64,000 nt of DNA from Chaetorhynchus papuensis (lineage: Eukaryota; Chordata; Aves; Passeriformes; Rhipiduridae): positions 124,001 through 188,000 of the forward strand of contig VWYX01000203.1 in the NCBI GenBank assembly GCA_013396525.1, given 5' to 3'. Of this stretch, positions 49,501 to 61,500 are shown piece after piece. Under the pieces are notes generated by a model. That model did no database searches, was not told the origin of the DNA, and saw only the letters and a program-made list of their open reading frames with translations. Both the position numbers and the translations under genes were made by a program. Every line of letters starts with the position of its first letter. Position 1 is the stretch's first letter.

Positions 49501-52500
49501 GCTGTTTCCAGGTCCTACAAGTATCTTATATCACATTGCATATTTTCAGTCGAAATATGAAAAGTTTTATTTGGAACAGTTTCTTGAGTTCATGGAATTT
49601 TTTGTTGCCTTCTGTTATGAATTAAGGATGAACAATCATCACAGATGCATCAAACTAAATGCCATTGCTCTCTCTTACCAGCATGTATGAACTACAGACT
49701 TCTAGTGCTGAATACATCTTAATTTTCATTAACAGTTCAATATGTTTCAAAGCATAGCTATGCTTTATTTATTTAAGTGGCGTGTGTGCTTGACAGCTTT
49801 TTCTGGCTGGTAGAAGTTGGTGTTGTCCGTAAAGTAATGCACAGTCAGCGAGTGTCTGTGTCAGCCACCAGTTTGTGAAGCTTTTTAGTGCTGATAAAAG
49901 GGGCTTGGAAAGAGAGAAGCAAGGAATTAATAGAACAGGTCTCCGTCAGGTAGTAAAAGATCTTGAATTCACCTGATGCCAAACAGAAAAAAACATCAGG
50001 GAGTTAACACATTCTCTTTGGTTATCTTTGATTACTTGACAGGTTGTTTTATATTCTGTCCTCTGGGAAATGGTATACTCATTCTTAATACATTCATGCT
50101 TTGCTGAGGAACTTTCCTCCTCAGAAAAACTTTAATTGACATCTTAACATAAGGTATTTAGTATTGAAACAAATGTCCCTTGACACCTGTAATTTGATTT
50201 TATTGGTACACAAAACCAACAAATATAACCTTTAGCCTTGTGGTAGAAACCTTTCTCCTTCTTTCCTCCAAAAGGAGCATACATACTTTTATAAAAACAA
50301 CAACAAAATGCTTTTTGAAAATTCAGGAAGCTAAATTCAGAAGCTAACCTACTAATATAGCTACTATTTTTTTGCTTTTCTTGAACATTTACACCTCTCC
50401 TTAACTATAAAGTCAAAGAGTAGTATGGAGGCAGCAGGCAACAGGGAACTGAACATAAGAGTGAGGAGAAGCAGGCTGAAGCATCCAGCCTCAGGCTGTG
50501 GACCTCGCCTCTCTCTCCCTCTGTCTGGAGATTGTGCAGTTGTGGGAGCTCCTTCAGGGAGGAGGACAGGTCCTCCTGTGGCTCCTGAGGTCTGTGCGCT
50601 TTTAGCCTTTGCATGTATACAGTGACTTCATCCCTGATAGCTGGCAGTGGTGGGAGGCATGTTGCCTTTGTCCTCATCCACACCAAAGTAAGGGTAATAG
50701 TAAGAGTATCCTCATTTTGGATCAAAGTTAAGAGAAAAGCTTTGCTTAAAGCTCTTGTGCTGTGCTCCTTGCCTGAGGTGCATTAAGAAAACATAGTATG
50801 TATCATGTGAACTCTTAGTCCAAAGGCTTGCTGGGTCTAGCTTTGTTTTTGCTTTCTGGGAATAGTGACATAATATATATAAGCAGTTTTAAAGTTTAGG
50901 GGGGTTTTTTGTTTGTTTCTCTTTTATTTTTTTAGAAAAATATTCTTCATAACAATATAAAATGTGTAAAAAATACACTTTTCAGTTCAAAGATCCACTG
51001 CAGGGCATCCTGGAAATGTTCAAGAGACAGAAGGGGAAAATACCCTAGCGACATGCTTCAGGGATGCACAGTGCAGGTCCTCAGTTCCCTGCGCAGGTGG
51101 ATGTCTGGAACTTGGGTGAACTGGCTGTATAATACTGGGATTTGCTTCGTATTAGAAGCTCAGCCTAACCTAAAGCTGACTTCAGAGCAATGCTCCGTGG
51201 GGTAACTGGGGTAATCATTGCGAATTGTTGTAAGCTTAACTCTACTGTGCATGTGTTTATATGGTTGCTTAACTTTGCTTAAGTAGGCTTGTAGAGAAGC
51301 TTTTCTCTAAAATGTATTATGAACTAATTAACCTATTTAAATTGTTTGCTTACAAAAGCGCTAGTTTTTAAAAGAAAAGAACTTCTATTAAGCTTGAGAT
51401 AGTATCATTGCCTTCTATTTTGGGTTGGAAAAGCTTATTTCACCCCTTTTTTTAATGAATGAATATTATCTGTGCCTAGAAATAAGACAGGTACTGTGGA
51501 AATTGACACTATTGCAGTGAGAAGAAATAGGTACTGTACTAAAAGAAGGTGCTTCCCTATCCCCCTCCTGATCTCTGCAATTAACCATAGCACCATTGTG
51601 CCGATTTGGCAGATGATGGTAACCCTGAAATAATAATACTGTATATTGTAAATAACAGGGCATTTCTGTCCAAAGCAGACAATAGAGCTTCAAAGGAAGG
51701 GAAAAGACAAATACTGTGCTATTGAAGGCCATAACCTTCTACCTTTTAAAAAAGGGTCTAATCTCAAAAAATAACAGGGTAAAAGCCAACTAAAGGAGGG
51801 TGGTAAAGCTGAAAACAAGGTGTTCTTGATTTAACTGTTAGAGTGCTGGTCTTTCCCAATGCAACAACTAAATGAACATTGTTGTGAAGTTCAAGTGTCC
51901 ATTATGTCATGAGGGTTAAAGAGACAGAACTAACAAAGAAAGAAGACTGAAGATTGTTTCAGTTCCAAAGTCAAGGTATCAGCTACTGTGTCTTACGTAA
52001 CGATAACTTAGAAGAGCAGGACAAGTTGAGATTCCTTACTCGGCAGAGACATCATCCCTTTTAATGTCAATAACTAGACACAAAGGTTTTTGTAGTGAAA
52101 TTCTTAGGAGAGTGAGTTCTCTGAAGTGATTGAGTCACTGCTGAATGTGTGCTAACGAAGGCGTTTTTTGAGGCTTCTCTACCTAGCATGGTAGTGGGGA
52201 CCCAGCACAAATTAAGCAAATGTATTCTGAAGTATAGGAGTAGAGTATTCTGTATCATAAAGGATATGGAATATTCAAAAGGAATGGGTATCCTCATTTG
52301 CCTAGGACATACAATTTATATAATAAGTATTGATTTGCATATCCAATCTGAACCATATTAAGCGCTAGAGAACCAAAATAAAACTGCAGATTTACCCTGT
52401 GACTGTCAACAGTCTCATCTCTATATATCTATCTGTCTATATCTATATAATATATTCATGGGGTTTTTAATACATACACCTATATATGTGTCTGTATATA

Positions 52501-55500
52501 TATACATATTTTGGAAATATATTAAAAAACATTTTTTAATATTGTCTGTGTTTCTTTTGCTGGAGAAGATACATTGTAAGAACTGGTTTTCACATACAGA
52601 TGTGTCTGATCATGTTTGTCCCATTTATCCTCCCAGAATTAACATTTAAACATATCAGTGCTTGTGTTTAAACATTAGACTCTATTTTTCTTTGTCTTTT
52701 ATAAAAGCAGAGAGAACCTAGTGTTACCTGGGGCAAATTTCTCATTTTAAAAAGAAAGAAAAACAACCTATTTCAGTATCAGAATTCTGGCATGGACCCA
52801 TGGTACCTCGTACCTGAGATGCAAAACAAGACAGTCTAAATTCCTTTCCACTCCAGGTGGAGCAAGAATATACACAGAGAAAGGATAGTCATTGCAAACA
52901 GTGCACAAACGGGAAGAGAAATAGCATTCTTGGGGGTCTGTGCCTGCTGTTAGGGGTAGTGGAATTTGTATGTTAAAGATAAGTCTGCCAAGAAATATCT
53001 CAGATTTTTTTTTAATTGTTGGGTTTTAGTGTCAGCAGATGTACTTTGCATGGTGAGTAAGTAGATGACCTTACCTCTGAACCCTCTGACATGTACTTCA
53101 TAATAACTGAACTACTTTGACAAATTATTAAATTGTCAGGATGCTGTTTGCAGCACAGTCCATTTTTAGAAAGCAGATAGTCAGCTGTTTGGCATTATGT
53201 TGGGTAGAAGAGTACCAGACAAGAAAGGCAGATTGCTTTGTAAGCTATAAAATGTCAGTCAGTAAATACTCAAAGGTCTGATTTAAGTGAAAAAGGAGTA
53301 AATACTATGGCAATTTCTGTCCATGCATTGGATAATTTACCATAAGTAGGAAACAAACTGTAGCAGCAAGCAAACCACAATAATACTGGTCTGCAATGTC
53401 CTTGCTGCAGTGTATAATGCCCAGATGCATCCCATATTATTGAGCAGATGAGACTTTGTTATGTAGTATGTCCTGTTTGCTTAATAAGCATATTTTTTTT
53501 GCTTACATTTCTTCTTTATGGGTATTTGGATATGCACTTCTTCTTTATGGCTGAAACAAAAATTCTCCTTGTGCTGTAATAAATTTGGTTTTTGTAAAGT
53601 GAATGGATCATAGTCCTATGTGCATGTAATCTATAGTTGTGTGTTTTGCAAATGTCTGTGTAGAACCCATTTTTTCATTGCCTGAGGTAGCAAGCAAAGA
53701 GATCTAAGTATATGAAATGTATGTCCCTGCCTTCAAGACTGTAGGATTTGCTTTTCAAGGTGTTAATTCTGTAGCTCTTTGTGAATAGGCAACAGCTGGA
53801 ATGTGGCAGTTGAGTTATTAAAAGTGAAGCCTAATAAAAGTCCGATGGCATTTGTTTGTGTTAAACATCTCAAAAATTCTAGCTTCTCTGTCCATGAGCT
53901 ACAGCAGTAGGTCCTGTTTCATCTCTCACTGTTGCCGTCGCATACCTCCCGATGCTGCTGTCTGCCTCTGCCTCCTTGCTTGATTTCCCTTGACTGCACT
54001 TGCTGCCCTCCTCTCTGTTCACACCACAGCTCCTTAGACAACATTTTGTGACGAAATCTTGAAAGCTCGTCTTCAGCTGAAAGCTTGATGCTTGCATTAT
54101 TCTCCGCCTTGTTTGAGCTCATCCAGTCCATCATCTGTTTCAAATAGAAAATGTAATTTTTTATTGTTGCTATATGTTTTCCTAGGGATGAACTATTAAA
54201 CAGTAAGTCTTCATGCAGCATGCTGTTCTGTGTTACTCTCTGGTATCTGTTAATCTTGGTTGTGCTTGTAAATACTAGTTTTACGCTGAAAACAAGAACT
54301 AGCTCTAGTGATCACTTGTAACCATGGAAATAGCATTTTAGGTTTTTGTGGTCTTGCCTAGCTGAGGTGAAAGTGATGACAGAGGTGCCAAAACACAGGA
54401 CAAATGCCACAGGTAGCCTCATCTTCACACTTAGAGAACAGGACATTACTTGTCCCTTAAAAGGGACTTTTTTCCTAATTTTTATTTTGTGAAATAAAAA
54501 CTAATCCAACAGCTCTGCAGTGAGGAAGGGAAAAGTGGCTCTTCAGTTACAAATGGCAGTCTTAAGCCTTTTTTTCTTCACTTCAGTAAAACTTCTTCAA
54601 ATCTTTACACAGAAGGCGTGTCTTGGTTTGAAATTCAGGTGTCTGCTAAGGAAGGTAGGAGCCTCCCTTGGAATGGAAAATATTTTTAAAATTAAGGGTC
54701 TTTCAGGCAAAGATATGGGAAAAGGAATAACTGTTCTTTACTGGTATGTGTATATATGTATAACAAGACAACAACGATGGCAGCAACTCCAAACCAAACC
54801 AGACACCCAGTGACCCTTCTCTCGGCTGTCAGGCCCTTTCCCCTTTGCTGTAGTTACGGCCACAGCCGGCAGGGGCGCTGGTGGCTCCCGGCCGGGCAGG
54901 GCAGGTGCGATGATTCCCCCGCGCCTGCAGGGGGCGCTGTGGCGCGGGTCTGGCCGTCTCTCTCCACGTTTACAAGGGCGGGCACAGCCGGCGGGAAGGG
55001 ATGGAAACGGGGTTTCCTTTACAAAGTCACAGGGGAAGCTGATCCTCGTGCCCCCTTTGGATAGAAAAAGGAGCTGTAGCAGGAACCTCAGAGCAGCAAG
55101 GTGGGAAGGCAGGGATGAGCAAACTCAGGGAGTGGTAGAGGAGATGTATCAGAAACTCATGGCAGGAGCCACAGGGTGTCCTGGCAGGCAGGAGGTGCGT
55201 GGCTACAGTGTAGCAAAAAACTTGGAGCAGTGACAGAGAAATGGCGGGGCTGGGCAGCGGCAGCCTGGCTCCTGAACACGGCCGGGAGAGGCTCCCTTGG
55301 CGGGGGAGGGGACTTGGGCATCTGAGGCACCTGAGCAGATGGTGAAGGGTCCTTTGTTTGGTGAGGTGGGGTGTTGATAAGGTCCCAGTTCAGTGGCTGC
55401 TCTCACGAGCAAAGGCTCACCCCACAGCAGAAGAAGCAGGATCGGGCTGGGCTCTGGCAGCGGCAGCGAATTCCCTCCCCCAAGCAGCAGCTCCCCCTGT

Positions 55501-58500
55501 CCTCCTCTGAAGCCAAGAGACCAAGAAAACTAACAGCTTTCCCAGCCCAGTTCTTTCGGTATCTCTTCCCCTCAGATAACAGAAGTGCAGCCAGATGCCC
55601 TCCTCCCCTGAGTTTGGCAACTTCTTTTGTCTCTCTTAAGTACCTCGTCATTATTGTTCGTTAGCACCAAAATGGGGGAAAATTCCTTAAAAGAACGAAA
55701 AACAAAAGGGAAAACCCTAACCTCCAACAAGGCTATGTTGAAACAAAGTAGTGATGCTGGGCATCAGTAAAAGTGTGTTGCCTTTGAAATTTCTGTGATA
55801 ACAGACATCTTTTATTTCAGTATATTAAAGCTAGTAATTGGTAGTGAGAATAAACTGAATTGAATTACTTCACCATGTTGATACCACCAAAGCTGCAATC
55901 ATTCACCTCTTGGTTCAGAGAACTGGGAATTCCTGTACATAGTTTAAGACCAGGATTACATGTAATTAGTGTTAATGCTAATTGCATGACAGGATGCATT
56001 AAATCCAAGCACTCATCTATTCTCTTTAGTGGATGCACTCTGAAATAAGAGTTTTGAGCTCTTTTTGGTGTAGATTAATCTCCTGTTAGTGAAAGATATG
56101 AAGAGATTTATTCAGTAATCCAAGAGAAATATATCCGCTTATTTTTAAAACCAAAAAGTGTCCTGCTCCATCCTCTTGTCTCATACATTTCAGTGTGTCA
56201 TTTTTCTTAATGATCTGGTGGACAATCATGAGCAGTTAAGAAGAGTCGCAAAATAATTAGTGAGCTAACAGAAGATTGCAATGTACTATGAAGCAGTGTT
56301 GGTGTGGACCTTGAAGTTAAAGGTTATTTTATTTTAGCTGTATTATCAAAATGCAGTGCATGCAAGATACACTGCAAGAGTGTTCTAAGCACAACTGTAT
56401 TGTATGTAACAAAGAACTAGAAAGTTTTACGAGCCAAATGAAAAATGGTGAAAACAAACTCTATTGCAGAGAAGGCAAGAAAGTGGGATTTTCGCTGCTG
56501 TTGAAATATAAGTACTGTGAATGCTGACTACCATAATACAGGATTTATGGCAATTAAAGTCCTAAAATATTTTTCCCCTACCAGAAAGAGAGGGAGGTGG
56601 TAGGAAGAACCCCTCCAGAAACTGTGGATTTCTTCTTATATGTCTTCTTTTGAAGTCTTAAATTACTTTCTGGTATGATAAACATTTCAATGTGAAGACA
56701 AAGGAGGACTAAGAAAGAAATTAGTCTGCTTATTTTGAGAGATGCCTTCAGTAGACATCAGTTCCAAAACACATAGGAAAGTTCTGGGTTCACAAATTCA
56801 ATTTTCAGGTGTCATTGCTCTAAGAAATAATAAATAAATCACAGTAAATATATCAACAGCACACAGATAATTGCATTGATATAAATTAGTTAAGCATGTT
56901 TTGAGAATAAACATTTTTTTTCTTGAAGCCACAGTGTGGAGTGGTGTTTGGCCTCAGTGTTGGACCTATTTCAGTTGCTGATCTGAAATTCAGGGGGAAT
57001 TCAGGGTGTTGCAGTGATTCAGATTCACTTTCCGTCCTTTTTATAGGCAATATCAGCCTGTTGTCTTCTACTGCCTTGGTCTGAAAATTTAGTTCTGTTC
57101 TTAGAGTTGAGCAGAGATTGAAGGATTTTTCAAATTATCTTCTCTCTTCACCATTTCTTTCTCAGATCACTTACTTTTCCTTGCAGTTTGTTATGAGTCA
57201 TGAAAAAGCATGATGTTCACAAACTGTGAATAACAAAAAAGATGCAAAGTGTCATACCAAGTTTGCTCTGGATCTTGAGTATAATAAATTAATTTAAATC
57301 ATGGTTCAGTCACAGGCAGAACAAATTCCAAGTAGAAGTAATATAATCGACATCAGCCAGGTTTAACCTCTCACCATCTACATCAGTTTCTGCATCTTTG
57401 TCCAGTAAGTCACAATGCAAATACCATGTATTTTGCTGCTGTCTTTATTGGATGGCATTGAAAGAAGCATCCAAGCAGCAGTTCTTCTCTCCAGCTTCTC
57501 TTTAGGGGTTAGTAAACTGGGAAAAAAGTAATTTTCAAATCTGGATTAGCACAGCACTTAGTTTTTAATGACATCTTTAGCACCTGAGTGGAGATTATTC
57601 ATTTAGGTTGAGGGCTGCTCCTGTGCTTAACATCTACCTACCAGTCTTGTAATGGAAATCCCTCCATATAGCACTGCCTTATGAGCATAGGTGTTAGCCT
57701 GTTTTCAGTGGCTTGCCCTGGTAGCTGTAAAATAACATGTTCTGTGAGAGCTACTCAGTAGCCTTTTCATATGTGGGAAGAAAAAAATCTATGCTGTCTA
57801 AAAGGTGGGCCTTCGTGTGACCTATGTAAAGGACGCAAAATCATTTTGCTTGAATTAAAAGTTGGATGGCTGCAGTGCACTTCACACAAAAACTTCTGAA
57901 TAGACTACCCTACATGGTGCTTGCTTTAAACTCTTGGAGAAAATACTTGTCTTCTGGTGCCATCTGCTGGCTTTAGGACAGAGAGGCAGTTTGATAATTG
58001 CCGTTAAAATCTCGTATTTTGCTAAAAGATCTTATTTTAAACAACTAGTGTCCTAACATTTGTTGTATTTATCCAAATACAAGTGGCGGGAAACCATATA
58101 TAGAAAAGTGCATACAGCTGGATCTTAGATAGGAGATATTAGCGACAAGAGTACTCCATTTGGTTTTTAGCATAGTAGAAATCCTTGCAGGCAGCTATTT
58201 CTCACCTTCCAGTGTGAGGTGCGAGCTTGGGTCCAGATTGTGCATGTGTTCATATGTGGGTGTACTCATGTGAAAGTTAGCAGGACTGGTACCTTAGAGT
58301 GGGATCTCTGTAGATGCTTCAACTCCTTACTTAGGTATCCCCTCCAAGTGCTGCACTTTGCATCTCTCAGAGTGATTCCATGCAATCCTATTGAATAACT
58401 TTCGGAGACACACAGAATCAGAATACTCTGATTTGGAAGGGACCCATAAGGATCATCAAGTCCAGCTCTTAAGTGAATGGCCCATAATGGATCGAACCTG

Positions 58501-61500
58501 CAACCTTGGTATTATTAGCATCGTGCTCCAACCAACCGGTATGGACTGTCTTTCTGTGCAGACTTTCCACATGTAGATGGGTTTTTCTTTGCTGCTGAAA
58601 AGCATTTATAACAACTCTTATGCATTTAGATATTCTAAAATACCTTCCTTAGTTGCAGAACCTGGGATTACCAATGACACAAGTTTTACAATCAGCAGCA
58701 CTTGTGGTACAGTGCAGTTTGCAGATGTGGGAGTAAAACACAGCGTCTCTAGACCCCTCTGGAAGGCTATGTAGTTCTGCATGGAGCCAAGCAAAAGGTC
58801 ACAGGCTTGGGTATTTTCAATAATTTTCTTTGACTGCCTGGTTTTTTTGGAGGTAAGGAGCTATGACGAGATCGGTGGATCTTGAGATCGTGAGGTGACC
58901 TGGTTTCTTTACCAGTTTTCTGAAGTGTTGTCACTAGTGCTGTAGGCTTAGGTTCTGAAATACCTTAATTTCTTTATCTTTAAAAGGTAAATAATTATAC
59001 TTACTATTCTTTGGAGAAACTTGATGAAAGACCTTCCTTTTAATATTATTAAAACTTAACGGGAATTCTGTAATATACAAGATGCTCAATGTACATATAC
59101 TATATCAAGATGTTTGATTGTATTTGCTTTTGTTTTGTGTTAGGTGTGTATTTTTCATTGCCCTTAAATCCAAACAAGAGTATGGGATAATGAAGAAAAA
59201 ATAACTCCCATGTTTGCATACAGCACTGTGTCACTGAAATATTTATTGTTGCACTTCTTCATAGTTGCTGTTATATGAAAGAGGCTGGATGAATAGATGG
59301 AAGCCTTCGGTTTTACATGAAGGAGAAGGAAATATCAGAAATGTAAAATGGAGAGGACACTTAATTGCTTGGGCTAATAATATGGTAAGTATTTTTCACC
59401 TCCGCTACATGAACAAAAATATCTCTGTGTTGCACTGATTATTGAAAATTTTCAATGCTAATTGCCAGAATATTCAACTGGAAAACTGTGCATTTGTAGA
59501 ATTGGGGGTAAAAGGCATTGAAGGATAGTGGCTTATATGTCATTTCTTTGTAGAAATTTCTTCCATTGTTTCCTGCAGGTTAGTCAGAGTTCTCCAATGA
59601 TTGCCACTTCTGAAGAAATTAAGAAAGTAGCTCTACATACTACTGTGGTGGTCACTGCTGTACACTATTGTTAATTAGATTTTTGATTAGTCCAATTTAT
59701 TGAAGCCAACCGAGGAAGGAATGCCAATGTAATTCTTCTCTATATAAATAATAAAACATCTCCACTCCCTGCCACCCCCTGAAAAAAAATAAACTGTCTG
59801 GATTTTGTAATTTGTACTGAAATGACATTGTCACATGCACTTTCAATGTTGCAGATTATAAAAAAATATAGTAATAATTTCTCATTTTGTTAGGCCACTA
59901 GAAAAAGTTTGACTAAGGAGAAAATAGGCCCATTTTGTTCTAAGTATAATTTTATAGGAAACCACTGCATTCACTCTGAGTGTTGCATTTCACCTGTCAC
60001 TGTATGTCTAATTGGTGGGTCAAGCTATATGTTTTGAGCAGTGAGGGATATGTTTTTAAGTGTGTATCATGTCTAATTTCCAAAGTATTTTTTTAAATAT
60101 GGTGAAAGTACTTCTGAAACACTAGCTTTTTTTTCTTCTATTGTTTTTCCATCCTAAAGGGAAGCATTTATTAAAATATTTTAAAGCCATTGTTCTTTTC
60201 TATCTTTCAAAACCAACTTGATATGAAATTGTTAGAGGTGGACCTTTGTTAGGTATGTCCAGGGGATGGATAGGACGAGAACTATCCCTAGAGATGATGT
60301 GCCACATCAGAACACAGAATACTAATAAAACATTGAGAGCCATCTGTCAGAGACAAAAAGCCATGGTCAGGGCCTATCTTTCAAAGAAAAATGAAATTAC
60401 GCCCTCCAAAAGATTAATATATTTGGTTATTGCCCTTTCCCTTCCCCTTTAACTTTTTAAACTCCATTCTCTAGCAAGGTTTTGTGTTACACTTTTTTTT
60501 TTTCAAAATCAGAAAAAGTCTTTATAGCCTTGTTTCTTACTGTGTGTGCATGGCTACCTAGTTTTTATATATAGTTAAGGTCTAATTCTGTTTTCCAGAT
60601 GTGTAGGTAACCCATATTTGCTGCTATGCCCTCTTCTTCCTCCATGGCTAAGTTTTACAAACTGAGACATCTGAGGACCAAATCCTTAGAGGCATTTGGC
60701 TGCTGGACTCCCATTTGGACAGGTTTTAGCTCCTTCATGGTAGGAAGTTGACTGTGGAAGTCCTTTCAGTCCATGACGCAAATGGCATACCTCTTAGAGG
60801 AGAAGCCACTGCTCAAGCATTCTCACACCATTCAAGGAGTCACATACACACCACCCCAGAGTTTAACTGCAAGGACTGGAGTCCTTTTACAGTGGGCAGC
60901 TGCAAAGAGAGCCAGCAGATGCCCCTTTTGACTCCTTGCTCACTTCTTGTGCACCTGCTTACGGGCAGAGCATGGGAAATTACATAGCAACAACTAAAAC
61001 ATCAGTGAGGCATCAACATTATTCTTACAGTAAATCCGTAACTCAGTGCTGTATCAGCTACTAAGAAGAAAATTAATTAATAATTAATTACCAGCCAAAA
61101 GCATATCTAGGTGTATCACAGGTTACAGCCTAAGACTTCAAAAAAATCCAGCTACTCATGCTAAGCAAGTAAACCTAAGCAAACAGCATACTATATCACA
61201 TGACATAACTCTAAATAACTTACTCTTATGTAAAACTTATTATATTAAACAACTATCTCTCAACACTTATAACCGAAGAGGATCCTTGGTTTGAAAGCCA
61301 CTTTAAACATGAACTGGTCTATCCCATGTAAGGTTTGCTGCTGTGTAGAAAAACAGATGGTGTGATATGGGTCACTGAAAATCATCCTTGAAGACAAAGT
61401 AGTAAGATTTATAAAAAGCAACTTTATTAAAATGCAATTCAAGCAAGATTAAAAATTTTATCAGGTGAGCTTAGAAAACACAAAGCATAAGATCCTTGTT

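Larger units (their letters stand above)
48866..59264 (+). other. VPS41 intron 7 (10.4 kb)
   Basis: Holds a TA-rich simple repeat (about 52416-52512), an unidentified - strand open region (53879-54221), LTR copy B (54619-55729), a strong CTCF-like motif (57957-57970) and a TguSINE1-like SINE (about 58405-58545). The rest is AT-rich with no recognised gene. It ends in acceptor CTTCATAG. Confidence 0.8.

Noticed and set aside
54756..55664. Frames of about 100 codons on both strands
   Set aside because: Same LTR family as copy A; the equivalent frames are not kept between the two copies.
58480..58545. Possible tRNA-Ile gene on the - strand
   Set aside because: It has a good box B and anticodon-like loop, but the acceptor stem is missing and a CR1-like tail follows. 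It is a SINE.
60913..60926. CTCF-like CCAGCAGATGCCCC next to the intron 8 LTR fragment
   Set aside because: Only 12 of 14 positions match, with a mismatch in the invariant GGC, so a functional site is unlikely.
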